Part shown: piece after piece, positions 1 to 6,694 of the stretch
How the letters are laid out: every line of letters starts with the position of its first letter
Numbering within the stretch: the first letter of the stretch is position 1
Assembly: GCA_945938055.1 (NCBI GenBank)
Contig: CAMEUH010000095.1
Location: 1-8,937, forward strand
Origin: an uncultured Eubacteriaceae bacterium
GTDB lineage: Bacteria > Bacillota > Clostridia > Lachnospirales > Lachnospiraceae
Direction: 5' to 3'
Length of the DNA: 8,937 nucleotides
Notes under the pieces: model-generated
Seen by the model: the letters and a program-made list of their open reading frames with translations, nothing else
Database searches by the model: none
What the model was told of the DNA's origin: nothing
Position numbers and translations under genes: made by a program

Positions 1-677
1 AGGTCTGCAAAAGTAATATTCTTATCAACCACAAGACCTTCTACCTGATGGAAACAAGGTGAATGGGTTGCGTCTACTTCATCCGAACGATAAACACGTC
101 CCGGTGCAATCATTCGAATTGGCAGTCTGCCCTTCTCCATTTCATGAATCTGCGTGGAGGAAGTCTGTGTACGAAGAAGAATTTCGCTGTTCACATAAAA
201 TGTATCCTGTTCGTCCTTTGCCGGATGATTAGCCGGAATGTTCAGCGCCTCGAAATTATAGTACTCATACTCTACTTCCGGGTCTTCCACTACTTCGTAG
301 CCCATGCCGATGAAAATATTTTCAACCGTCTCCAATGCCACGGTATTCGGATGACTGTGACCAATGACGTTCTTCTTAGCCGGAAGTGTTACGTCAATCA
401 CTTCCCGTTCCATCTGAACCTCTCGCAGTTTCTTTGCCATCTTATTCTTGGTTGCTTCTAACATTTCTTCAATGGCAGTTCTTGTATCATTCACAAGCTG
501 ACCCACAGCAGGTCTTTCCTCTGCCGCAACATCCTTCATGCCCTTTAATACTTCTGTCAGTTCACCTTTCTTTCCAAGGTATGCAACACGGATTTCATTG
601 AGTTTCTCAAGGGAATCCGAACTGTTAATCTGAGCCAGGGCCTTTTCCCTGATGCTCTGCAACTTTTCTTTCATCAT
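1..677 (-). CDS. pheS: Phenylalanine--tRNA ligase alpha subunit, N-terminal two thirds (partial at left edge)
   Basis: This subunit, with PheT, charges tRNA-Phe with phenylalanine in the cytoplasm as an alpha2-beta2 class II synthetase. The visible 225 codons begin MMKEKLQSIREKALAQI, a helical N-terminal arm (about residues 1-85) that in this family forms the tRNA-contacting coiled coil. The catalytic core follows: VIGHSHPN near residue 122, then class II motif 2 near residues 192-212, readable as GRVYRSDEVDATHSPCFHQV. The frame is open to the left edge, so roughly a third of the usual 340-residue protein, including motif 3, lies outside the window. The start is at 677 or the adjacent ATG at 674; AGGAG at 684-688 lies 6 bases from the first. 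A Phe T-box leader sits directly upstream, so expression should respond to uncharged tRNA-Phe. pheT would be expected next, beyond the left edge. Confidence 0.97.
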   Translation of the reverse strand, partial: MMKEKLQSIREKALAQINSSDSLEKLNEIRVAYLGKKGELTEVLKGMKDVAAEERPAVGQLVNDTRTAIEEMLEATKNKMAKKLREVQMEREVIDVTLPAKKNVIGHSHPNTVALETVENIFIGMGYEVVEDPEVEYEYYNFEALNIPANHPAKDEQDTFYVNSEILLRTQTSSTQIHEMEKGRLPIRMIAPGRVYRSDEVDATHSPCFHQVEGLVVDKNITFAD

Positions 678-718
678 ACATTTCTCCTTGTGATTTAATT
701 TTAAGGGATTTTTCCAAT

Positions 719-751
719 AAAAAAGTCCCTCAACAAAAAATGTCAAGGGAC
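719..751 (-). terminator. Leader terminator of the pheS T-box
   Basis: Arms 725-734 and 742-751 form a 10-bp stem with two G-U wobbles, closed by a T-rich 7-base loop and followed on the minus strand by six T at 719-724. The 5' arm starts 14 bases after the T-box sequence, so it competes with the antiterminator as in other T-box leaders. Confidence 0.92.
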
Positions 752-1020
752 GGAGCTTACGCTTCGCGGTACCACCCTAGTTCCTGCAAATGCCTTCTAA
801 CTTATGGCATATTCTACAGGCTCTTATTGTCATGCTTAACGTGCACCAGCCGGTGTTACCTACTGAAATCAGCATATTCCATGCGGTTCGTTCTGCAACA
901 CAGCTCCGGTGGGAACTTCAATCCTTACTGTTACCCCAGATGCTCTCAGCCGGTGACACCTGGTCTCTGATGGAATAATAAGTATCTACTATACACCTTC
1001 ATCGCTATTTTATGAAACTA
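719..1020 (-). promoter_or_regulatory. T-box riboswitch leader of pheS, probable UUC (Phe) specifier
   Basis: The canonical T-box sequence AGGGTGGTACCGCG is present at 765-778 on the minus strand. It is the bulge that pairs with the free ACCA end of an uncharged tRNA. Upstream on the transcript are an AGTA motif (around 988-991), a Stem I whose lower helix pairs GGTG with CACC, and TTC at 913-915 in the loop just before that CACC. TTC reads phenylalanine, matching the gene downstream. A second hairpin at about 783-820 fits Stem III. Uncharged tRNA-Phe should favour the antiterminator and let transcription enter pheS; charged tRNA leaves the terminator at 719-751. The T-box core is certain. 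The specifier placement rests on hand pairing and is less certain. Confidence 0.95.
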
Positions 1021-1026
1021 AGGTTT

Positions 1027-1054
1027 ATTTTAGCATAAAGAAATGGTTTGTCAA
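1027..1054 (-). promoter_or_regulatory. Sigma-A promoter of pheS
   Basis: On the minus strand TTGACA (1049-1054) and TAAAAT (1027-1032) are separated by 16 bases, and TGC directly before the -10 gives an extended -10. Transcription would start near 1020 and make a leader of about 340 nt. The -35 box lies only 9 bases after the stop codon of the upstream carboxypeptidase gene. Confidence 0.85.
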
Positions 1055-1063
1055 GTCTTTGAT

Positions 1064-2287
1064 TTATATCATATCGCCCCACATTGCCAGTGCCTTCACC
1101 AGATTATCCCAATAATCCGCCTTTCTCACGCTCTCTGCCGCCACAATATCCACACTGCCGATATTTTTCCCACCAAGAGTATATACAATCTGCCCCAGAA
1201 CATCCCCTTGGTTTACCGGAGCTTTTACCTCAGAAAGCATTTCCACGCTACTGGTAATTTCTGAAAGGTTCTCTCCATTCATGAACAAACAGGTAAATTC
1301 ATTCTCCGAGATTCCGCTTACCGTTCCCTTAATTCCACCTTTCACTTCAATCTGCGGAATGACCGGTGGATTTTCGTCCCTATAAAGACTGCATACGCCA
1401 TAACCATAGTTTAATAAAGAAATTGCATCAGCAAAGCGGTTCTTACTGTTTTCTGCTGCCATGACAACAGCAATCAATTCAATCCCGTTACGATTTGCCG
1501 TTGCAGAAAGACAGCATTTAGCCAGGCTTGTGGAACCGGTTTTTAACCCTGTTGCCCACTCGTACTGTTTCATCAGCTTATTGGTATTCGTAAGGCCGAA
1601 TTCACTTTCTCCACGCCTTGTCACATGGGTAATGGTATCCATCCAGATGGTAGAATAATCATGAATCTGCGGATACTTGGTAATGAGTTCCCGGCTCATT
1701 AAGGCAATGTCCCTTGCCGTTGTCAGATGGTTATCCACGTCCAGACCACAGCAGTTTACAAAGTTCGTGTTGTTCATGCCAAGTCCCTTGGCACGCTCGT
1801 TCATTTTCTTAACAAATTCCGCTTCACTGCCCCACACATATTCAGCCATGGCAACAGATGCATCATTTGCACTGGCAACCGCAATACATTTAATCATGGT
1901 ATTGACCGTCTGCGTTTCACCCGGCTCCAAAAAAACCTGACTGCCGCCCATGGATGCCGCATACTCCGAAACGGTTACTGTATCCTCCAGACTGATTCTT
2001 CCTTCATTAATGGCATCAAAAATTAAAAGAAGCGTCATGATTTTGGTGACACTGGCAGGGCGAAGACGCTCATCACAATTTTTTTCAAATATCACGGTTC
2101 CTGTGGATGCTTCCATTAAGATAACAGAGGGCGAGGATACTTCCGGTCCGCCGGATGACTCTGCTGCCACACTTTGTAATGGCTCCTCCTCTCCCTTTAC
2201 AGCCTCTATGTATACGCCAAGTACCAGCTGGCAGAAAATCACCAGACCAAGTACTCCTGCCTTCCATCTTCGCATGAATCTCTGCAT
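1064..2287 (-). CDS. D-alanyl-D-alanine carboxypeptidase (DacF/PBP5 type, serine-type)
   Basis: This low-molecular-mass penicillin-binding protein removes the terminal D-Ala from peptidoglycan pentapeptides outside the membrane and so limits cross-linking. The 407-residue protein starts with a basic stretch and a hydrophobic signal segment (about 1-30). All three motifs of the peptidase S11 family are present: SVTK at 79-82 with the catalytic Ser and Lys, SAN at 139-141, and KTG at 249-251. The residues from about 300 fit the beta-rich C-terminal domain of PBP5-like enzymes, and the last residues (NLVKALAMWGDMI) could be a short amphipathic membrane anchor. The frame extends 24 codons upstream, but the ATG at 2287 has GGAGG six bases before it and begins the signal peptide. 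Sporulating Firmicutes carry vegetative (DacA) and sporulation (DacB, DacF) paralogues; the sequence does not settle which this is. No terminator is visible before the pheS promoter. Confidence 0.95.
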   Translation of the reverse strand: MQRFMRRWKAGVLGLVIFCQLVLGVYIEAVKGEEEPLQSVAAESSGGPEVSSPSVILMEASTGTVIFEKNCDERLRPASVTKIMTLLLIFDAINEGRISLEDTVTVSEYAASMGGSQVFLEPGETQTVNTMIKCIAVASANDASVAMAEYVWGSEAEFVKKMNERAKGLGMNNTNFVNCCGLDVDNHLTTARDIALMSRELITKYPQIHDYSTIWMDTITHVTRRGESEFGLTNTNKLMKQYEWATGLKTGSTSLAKCCLSATANRNGIELIAVVMAAENSKNRFADAISLLNYGYGVCSLYRDENPPVIPQIEVKGGIKGTVSGISENEFTCLFMNGENLSEITSSVEMLSEVKAPVNQGDVLGQIVYTLGGKNIGSVDIVAAESVRKADYWDNLVKALAMWGDMI

Positions 2288-2327
2288 AAAAAACCTCCAT
2301 ACATCCTTATGATAAAATGTATGGAGG
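2288..2327 (-). terminator. Terminator-like hairpin after the ABC operon, overlapping the dac ribosome binding site
   Basis: Arms 2294-2304 and 2317-2327 form a perfect 11-bp stem (CCTCCATACAT/ATGTATGGAGG) with a 12-base loop, followed on the minus strand by six T at 2288-2293. It would end the transporter transcript about 60 bases after the ATPase stop. The GGAGG of the downstream carboxypeptidase gene is the end of the 3' arm, so any readthrough RNA would have that site paired. Confidence 0.8.
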
Positions 2328-2330
2328 CTT

Positions 2331-2359
2331 ATTTTAAAATATTCATAAACAGGAAACAA
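2331..2359 (-). promoter_or_regulatory. Candidate promoter of the carboxypeptidase gene
   Basis: On the minus strand TTGTTT (2354-2359) and TAAAAT (2331-2336) are 17 bases apart. The -35 is weak (4 of 6 bases). The expected start point falls near 2322-2324, inside the 5' arm of the hairpin at 2294-2327. A transcript begun there would lack most or all of the CCTCC that pairs with the ribosome binding site. Judged only by eye in an AT-rich stretch. Confidence 0.45.
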
Positions 2360-2388
2360 ATTCCATAAATAAATTTCTCATGGACCGC

Positions 2389-3183
2389 TTACGAAAGCAT
2401 CATTCGGTCATTTGCAAATTCACCGCCGCTTGCCTGCTCGAACTTCACAAGAAGGTCTGCCACCTTAAGGTTCTTCTTCTCCTCACCGGCAACATCATAA
2501 ATAATCTTTCCTTCATGCATCATGACCAGACGGTTACCATACTGGATGGCATCTTTCATGTTATGGGTAATCATGATTGCCGTAAGCTTATGCTCCGCAA
2601 TGACTTCATCCGTAAGAGCAAGCACCTTTTTGGCAGTCTTTGGGTCAAGTGCCGCAGTATGCTCATCCAGAAGAAGAAGCTGCGGTTTCTGGATGGTTGC
2701 CATGATTAACGTAAGCGCCTGTCTCTGTCCACCAGAGAGAAGTCCTACTTTACTGGTCAGACGGTCTTCCAGTCCAAGGTCTACCTTTCTTAACATTTCC
2801 ATGTAAAGCTCTTTTTCTTCCTTTGTGACACCCCATCTTAATCCTCTGCTTTTACCACGTCTTGCGGCAATCGCCATATTTTCAAGAATGGACATGGTTG
2901 CTGCCGTACCGGTCATCGGGTCCTGAAAAACCCTTCCCAGATATTTGGCACGCTTAAACTCTGATAATTTAGTAATATCCACACCATCAATGAGAATATT
3001 TCCGGAATCCACCGGCCATACACCGGCAATAGCGTTAAGAGTTGTTGACTTACCGGCACCATTTCCACCGATAACCGTAACAAAATCACCATCATTTAAG
3101 GTAAGAGAAACTCCGTTTAAGGCACGCTTTTCATTTTGCGTTCCTGCATTAAAGGTCTTATAAATATCCCTAATCTCAAGCAT
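2389..3183 (-). CDS. ABC transporter ATP-binding protein, TrpZ-like (COG1101 type)
   Basis: This cytoplasmic ATPase drives the transporter made with the permease and lipoprotein encoded upstream. In its 264 residues the nucleotide-binding motifs are intact: Walker A GGNGAGKST (39-47), Q-loop Gln87 in VFQDP, signature LSGGQRQ (149-155), Walker B LLLLDE (169-174) with catalytic Glu174, and the switch His207 in ITHNM. The H-T-A-A after Walker B and the long insert around 108-125 resemble the uncharacterised ATPase family that pairs with COG2984 and COG4120 proteins. The start ATG overlaps the permease stop by 8 bases (ATGCTTGA) and has AGGAGG 8 bases upstream, so translation is probably coupled. 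The transport substrate cannot be read from this subunit. Confidence 0.95.
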   Translation of the reverse strand: MLEIRDIYKTFNAGTQNEKRALNGVSLTLNDGDFVTVIGGNGAGKSTTLNAIAGVWPVDSGNILIDGVDITKLSEFKRAKYLGRVFQDPMTGTAATMSILENMAIAARRGKSRGLRWGVTKEEKELYMEMLRKVDLGLEDRLTSKVGLLSGGQRQALTLIMATIQKPQLLLLDEHTAALDPKTAKKVLALTDEVIAEHKLTAIMITHNMKDAIQYGNRLVMMHEGKIIYDVAGEEKKNLKVADLLVKFEQASGGEFANDRMMLS

Positions 3184-4108
3184 CCTGATTTCCTCCTCTC
3201 CTTACCGGTTTTGAAAAATATTTACTCTTTAAATGCGGCAGTCCGAGGAATACTGCAACTACCAGCGCTGATAACAGCTTTAAGAGGTCTGTGTCCACAC
3301 CCAGCCAGATGACTGTCTGGTAAACCAGATAGTAAAGAATGGAACCAATGGCAATTCCAAGAAGCTTAAAACCAAAGTTATGGAAAAGCTTTTTAAATAA
3401 TGCCTCACCAATAATTACTGCTGCCAGACCAATTACAATGGCACCACGTCCCATGTTAATATCTGCAAATCCCTGATACTGGGAAAGAAGTGCACCGGAT
3501 AACGCTACAAGACCATTGGAAATCATCAGTCCAAGAACCTTGTTAAAATCGGTATTAATACCCTGGGCACGTGCCATGTTGCCATTACATCCTGTTGCAC
3601 GAATGGAAGAACCCAGCTCCGTTCCAAAAAACCAATACAAAACCAGAACCACTACCAGAATAAATAACGCAACAACAAATAACGTATTTTTATAAAATGC
3701 AACATTCTTTACAAAACGAAGAGAAACCAGCAAATCATACTTATCCACGTTAATTGCCTGATTTGCCTTTCCCATGATTTTCAAATTGACAGACCACAGT
3801 GAAAGCTGCGTCAGAATACCGGCAAGAATTGCAGGAATACCCATGAAAGTATGGAAAAATCCCGTAACAAGTCCGGTCAGCATGCCGGCAAGTGTTGCCA
3901 CAAGCAGGGAAACCCACACATTCTGGCCGTTAAGCATCATCATGATGCATACGGCACCTCCCGTACATAAAGAACCGTCCACGGTTAAATCTGCAATATC
4001 CAGTATACGGAATGTTATGTATACGCCGATTGCCATAATGCCCCAGATAAGTCCCTGGGCAAATGCACCCGGAAGTGCATTGATAAGTGTAACAATATTA
4101 AGTGACAC
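3176..4108 (-). CDS. ABC transporter permease, TrpY-like (COG4120 type)
   Basis: This 310-residue integral membrane protein forms the channel of the importer. It is almost entirely hydrophobic segments separated by short polar loops, roughly 8 to 10 membrane spans, in the style of the branched-chain amino acid/ribose permease family (BPD_transp_2). The stretch GSSIRATGCNGNMARAQGI near the middle matches the cytoplasmic coupling loop of this family, which contacts the ATPase. The start is GTG at 4108: AGGAGG at 4116-4121 lies 7 bases upstream. The nearby ATG at 4111-4113 is out of frame and only 2 bases from that site. The gene lies 174 bases after trpX, a gap holding two hairpins, and overlaps the ATPase gene. 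Homologues in streptococci are called TrpY, but tryptophan as substrate is not shown by anything here. Confidence 0.93.
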   Translation of the reverse strand: MSLNIVTLINALPGAFAQGLIWGIMAIGVYITFRILDIADLTVDGSLCTGGAVCIMMMLNGQNVWVSLLVATLAGMLTGLVTGFFHTFMGIPAILAGILTQLSLWSVNLKIMGKANQAINVDKYDLLVSLRFVKNVAFYKNTLFVVALFILVVVLVLYWFFGTELGSSIRATGCNGNMARAQGINTDFNKVLGLMISNGLVALSGALLSQYQGFADINMGRGAIVIGLAAVIIGEALFKKLFHNFGFKLLGIAIGSILYYLVYQTVIWLGVDTDLLKLLSALVVAVFLGLPHLKSKYFSKPVRRGGNQDA

Positions 4109-4160
4109 GTCATTTCCTCCTGTTATTTATTTTTATGCAATGATTCTATCCTTTCGTACC

Positions 4161-4209
4161 AGTCATTGGGTGCAGACACGTAGGAAAGCCGTGCACACAC
4201 CCAATGACT
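4161..4209. repeat. 49-base inverted repeat between the lipoprotein and permease genes
   Basis: AGTCATTGGGTG (4161-4172) is the exact reverse complement of CACCCAATGACT (4198-4209). The 25 bases between contain a further CACG/CGTG pair (4177-4180 with 4190-4193). No T-run follows on either strand, so it is not a typical terminator. It may protect or process the polycistronic RNA, or be a small dispersed repeat. It lies 40 bases before the permease ribosome binding site. Confidence 0.8.
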
Positions 4210-4220
4210 AGTGCCTTGTC

Positions 4221-4253
4221 TGAAAAAGAACGGGAGCACCAAAGCACTCCCGT
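4221..4253 (-). terminator. Probable partial terminator after the lipoprotein gene
   Basis: Arms 4230-4239 and 4244-4253 form a 10-bp stem with two wobbles and a four-base loop, followed on the minus strand by TCTTTTTCA. It sits 30 bases after the lipoprotein stop and upstream of the permease and ATPase genes. In transporter operons such a site commonly makes the binding protein more abundant than the membrane subunits; that is the likely role here. Confidence 0.7.
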
Positions 4254-4282
4254 CATCCAATTGTCTTATGCTGCTATTATAA

Positions 4283-5266
4283 TTATTCAGCAATTGCTTC
4301 ATAACCATCCGGAATCTTAACTCCTAACTGGTCACAAATTGTCTTGTTATACTTCTTTACGAAGTTTGGTGCATACTCAATCGGCATTTCAGAAACCTTT
4401 GCTTCACCCTTAAGAATCTTAGCTGCCATCTTACCGGTAGCAGTACCAAGGTCATAATAGCTGATGGATAATGTTGCAACACCACATCCCTTGCAGATAC
4501 CCTCTTCACCTGTCACAACCGGAACGCCGGCCGGAAGGCAGATATTGTTAATAATTTCTGCATTGGAAGCAACCGTATTGTCGGTTGGAACATAAATGAC
4601 ATCACACTCAGAAGCTGCCTTTGTTGTAACAGAAGAAAGGTCATTGGAATCTGAGAATGCATAATATGTACATGTATATCCGTGTCCTTCAAGGAAGGTC
4701 TTGATGGTATCAACCTGATACTGTGAGTTTGCTTCTGCTGAGCAGTAAAGAAGACCAACCGTCTTGGCATCCGGGAATAATTCCTTTACCATGTCAGCCT
4801 GACCATCTAAAGGAGCAAGGTCTGATGTACCGGAAACATTGGTTCCAACCGTTCCCGTAAATCCTTCAATACCAAGTGCAACACCATATTCTGTTACGGA
4901 AGTTCCCAAAACAGGAATTGAATTAGTTCCTGCTGCTGCTGCCTGCAGTGCAGGAGTTGCATTTGCAAGAATTAAATCTACATTTGCAGAAACAAAGTTG
5001 TTAACGATGGTAGCACATGTGTTTGAATCACCCTGTGCATTCTGATCATCAAACTTAACCTTGTCACCAAACTCTGCTGTCAGGGCATCCTTAAATCCCT
5101 GTGTTGCTGCATCCAGTGCTTCATGCTGAACTAACTGGCAGATACCTACTGTAAATGTGCCATCCGCGTTTGCTGCCACATTACCTGAATTATCCTTGGA
5201 ACCGCATCCAGCGAGCATTCCAAGAGCCAGAATCATGGCAGAAGATAAAGCTAATAATTTTCTCAT
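4283..5266 (-). CDS. ABC transporter substrate-binding lipoprotein, TrpX-like (COG2984, ABC_sub_bind family)
   Basis: This extracytoplasmic lipoprotein captures the substrate for the downstream permease and ATPase. The 327-residue protein begins MRKLLALSS with a typical lipoprotein signal and lipobox L-A-G-C at 18-21; Cys21 would be lipidated, followed by a Ser/Asn-rich tether to about residue 37. The rest is one periplasmic-binding fold of two lobes: TVGICQLVQHEALDAATQGF opens the first, and KTVGLLYCSAE near the middle opens the second, as usual in ABC_sub_bind proteins. The frame extends 15 codons upstream, but the ATG at 5266 follows AAGGAG and starts the signal peptide. Family members are linked to tryptophan/aromatic amino acids in streptococci. 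The neighbourhood (pheS, azlCD) agrees with an amino acid substrate but does not prove it. No T-box precedes this operon. Confidence 0.94.
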   Translation of the reverse strand: MRKLLALSSAMILALGMLAGCGSKDNSGNVAANADGTFTVGICQLVQHEALDAATQGFKDALTAEFGDKVKFDDQNAQGDSNTCATIVNNFVSANVDLILANATPALQAAAAGTNSIPVLGTSVTEYGVALGIEGFTGTVGTNVSGTSDLAPLDGQADMVKELFPDAKTVGLLYCSAEANSQYQVDTIKTFLEGHGYTCTYYAFSDSNDLSSVTTKAASECDVIYVPTDNTVASNAEIINNICLPAGVPVVTGEEGICKGCGVATLSISYYDLGTATGKMAAKILKGEAKVSEMPIEYAPNFVKKYNKTICDQLGVKIPDGYEAIAE

Positions 5267-5313
5267 TTTCTTTCTCTCCTTAAAAATAGTATAGAATAAA
5301 ACTAAACACATAA

Positions 5314-5342
5314 ATACTACAACAATGCGCGGGTTTAGTCAA
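5314..5342 (-). promoter_or_regulatory. Sigma-A promoter of the trpXYZ-type operon
   Basis: On the minus strand TTGACT (5337-5342) and TAGTAT (5314-5319) are 17 bases apart. Transcription would start near 5307, giving a leader of about 40 nt, too short for a riboswitch. The -35 box lies 65 bases from the start of the divergent gene. Confidence 0.75.
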
Positions 5343-5351
5343 TAAATTTTG

Positions 5352-5381
5352 ACACATTCAATCAATGTTTCACATATACTA
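5352..5381 (+). promoter_or_regulatory. Candidate mother-cell sporulation promoter of the sleC-like gene
   Basis: CATATACT at 5373-5380 differs in one base from the Bacillus sigma-E -10 consensus (CATACAHT), and CATATACTA also fits the sigma-K -10 pattern CATANNNTA. At 5352-5358 ACACATT matches 5 of 7 positions of the sigma-E -35, 14 bases upstream. A TTGACA at 5349-5354 is also present, but its spacing of 20 to TATACT is poor for sigma-A. A start near 5388 would fit translation from 5407. Tentative. Confidence 0.4.
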
Positions 5382-5406
5382 TCAAAAAATATGTCTGGAT
5401 ATTTTT

Positions 5407-6660
5407 ATGGAACCGATGAACACTAATAATAATATCGATACCGGTTACATGGAAGTCGATGTCACATCCGCACTGACCAATGCTCCCATTGAAAATGCAG
5501 AAGTCAGTATTTCCTATACGGGAGACCCACAAAGTACCATTGAAGAATTGGAAACCAACAGCTCCGGACAGACAGAAATAATTTCTCTTGCTGCCCCACC
5601 GCTGGAATACAGCATGACGCCATCCGAAAACCAGCCTTTTTCGGAATATACTGTCACCGTATCCGCCCCGGGTTTTGAACCCTTTAGCGTATCCGGCTCA
5701 GACATTATGTCCGGCGAACTTTCCATCCAGCAAATCCGGCTCACTCCGATTACACCGGGCGGCACGGAAACCAATATCGTAATTCCGGTCAACACACTCT
5801 TTGGAAATTTTCCTCCCAAAATTGCAGAGGCTGAAATCAAGCCGGTAAATGAGCCCGGCGAAATTGTCCTAAGCCGTGTGGTTGTTCCCGAATACGTGGT
5901 GGTACATGATGGCGCCCCAACCGATTCCACCGCGCAGAATTACTATGTAAGATACCGTGACTACATCAAAAATGTTGCCAGCTGTGAGATTTATTCCACA
6001 TGGCCGGATGCGACACTCCGCGCCAATATTCTGGCAATCATGTCCTTTACCATGAACCGCGTATACACGGAGTGGTACCGGAATCAGGGATATCCTTTCA
6101 CCATTACCTCTTCCACCGCCTTTGACCATAAATGGGTCTACGGAAGAAACATTTTCGAAAACATTTCCCAGATTGTGGATGAAATGTTTATCAATTACTT
6201 ATCACGCCCGAATGTGAAACAGCCTATTCTGACCCAGTACTGTGACGGAAAACGTGTAACCTGTCCAAACTGGTTAAGTCAGTGGGGTTCCAAATATCTC
6301 GGTGACCAGAATTATTCAGCCATTGAAATCTTAAGGAATTATTATGGTGATAACATGTATATTAATACTGCTGAGGAAATATCGGGAATTCCCTCCTCAT
6401 GGCCTGGTGAAAATCTTTCCATCGGTTCGCGTGGTCCAAAGGTTACACAGCTTCAGGAACAGTTAAACCGCATCCGCGAAAATTACAATGCCATTCCATA
6501 TCTTACCGTGGACGGCATCTATGGAAACCGTACCGCAGAGGCAGTCAGAACCTTCCAGCGTATTTTCAACATGCCTCAGACCGGCATTGTGGATTATCCT
6601 ACCTGGTATCGTATTTCTGATATGTATGTTAGACTGTCAAGAATTGCAGAGCTCGATTGA
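5407..6660 (+). CDS. sleC: SleC-like spore cortex-lytic enzyme (SpoIID-type lytic domain plus peptidoglycan-binding domain)
   Basis: In clostridia SleC is stored in the spore as a zymogen and, once cleaved by Csp proteases, digests cortex peptidoglycan during germination. Three parts are visible in the 417 residues: a beta-rich, carboxypeptidase-regulatory-like domain (about 14-115); a SpoIID-like lytic domain (about 155-320) with the key Glu194 in NVASCEIYSTWPDATLRANI and the conserved TCPNWLSQWGSK at 285-296; and a C-terminal peptidoglycan-binding domain (about 337-410) with GSRGPKVTQLQEQLN and DGIYGNRTAEAVRTFQ. Length and domain order match SleC, and the pro/mature boundary would fall near 150-160. 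There is no signal peptide. The start is probably ATG 5407, with GGA eight bases upstream; ATG 5365 has no ribosome site and would precede the candidate promoter's start point. No csp or other germination gene adjoins it, so a paralogue with a related lytic role is possible. Confidence 0.85.
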   Translation: MEPMNTNNNIDTGYMEVDVTSALTNAPIENAEVSISYTGDPQSTIEELETNSSGQTEIISLAAPPLEYSMTPSENQPFSEYTVTVSAPGFEPFSVSGSDIMSGELSIQQIRLTPITPGGTETNIVIPVNTLFGNFPPKIAEAEIKPVNEPGEIVLSRVVVPEYVVVHDGAPTDSTAQNYYVRYRDYIKNVASCEIYSTWPDATLRANILAIMSFTMNRVYTEWYRNQGYPFTITSSTAFDHKWVYGRNIFENISQIVDEMFINYLSRPNVKQPILTQYCDGKRVTCPNWLSQWGSKYLGDQNYSAIEILRNYYGDNMYINTAEEISGIPSSWPGENLSIGSRGPKVTQLQEQLNRIRENYNAIPYLTVDGIYGNRTAEAVRTFQRIFNMPQTGIVDYPTWYRISDMYVRLSRIAELD

Positions 6661-6694
6661 GTCATCGTGTTATAATGTCATAATTTCTTTCCAT

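Noticed and set aside
63..601. Plus-strand open frames opposite pheS
   Set aside because: They mirror the clear pheS coding frame, lack ribosome sites and show no recognisable protein features.
865..867. Another TTC followed by A in the pheS leader, as T-box specifier
   Set aside because: It lies downstream of the paired 3' side of Stem I, outside the loop opposite the AGTA motif.
4111..4113. ATG as start of the permease
   Set aside because: It is out of frame with the permease and only two bases from the AGGAGG; the GTG at 4108 has proper spacing.
5365..5406. N-terminal extension of the SleC-like protein from ATG 5365
   Set aside because: No ribosome binding site precedes it, it overlaps the candidate promoter, and the added residues are not part of any domain.
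6671..6676. TATAAT just after the SleC-like gene as a -10 box
   Set aside because: No -35 at a fitting distance, and a strong terminator follows within 20 bases; the better azlCD promoter is downstream of that terminator.
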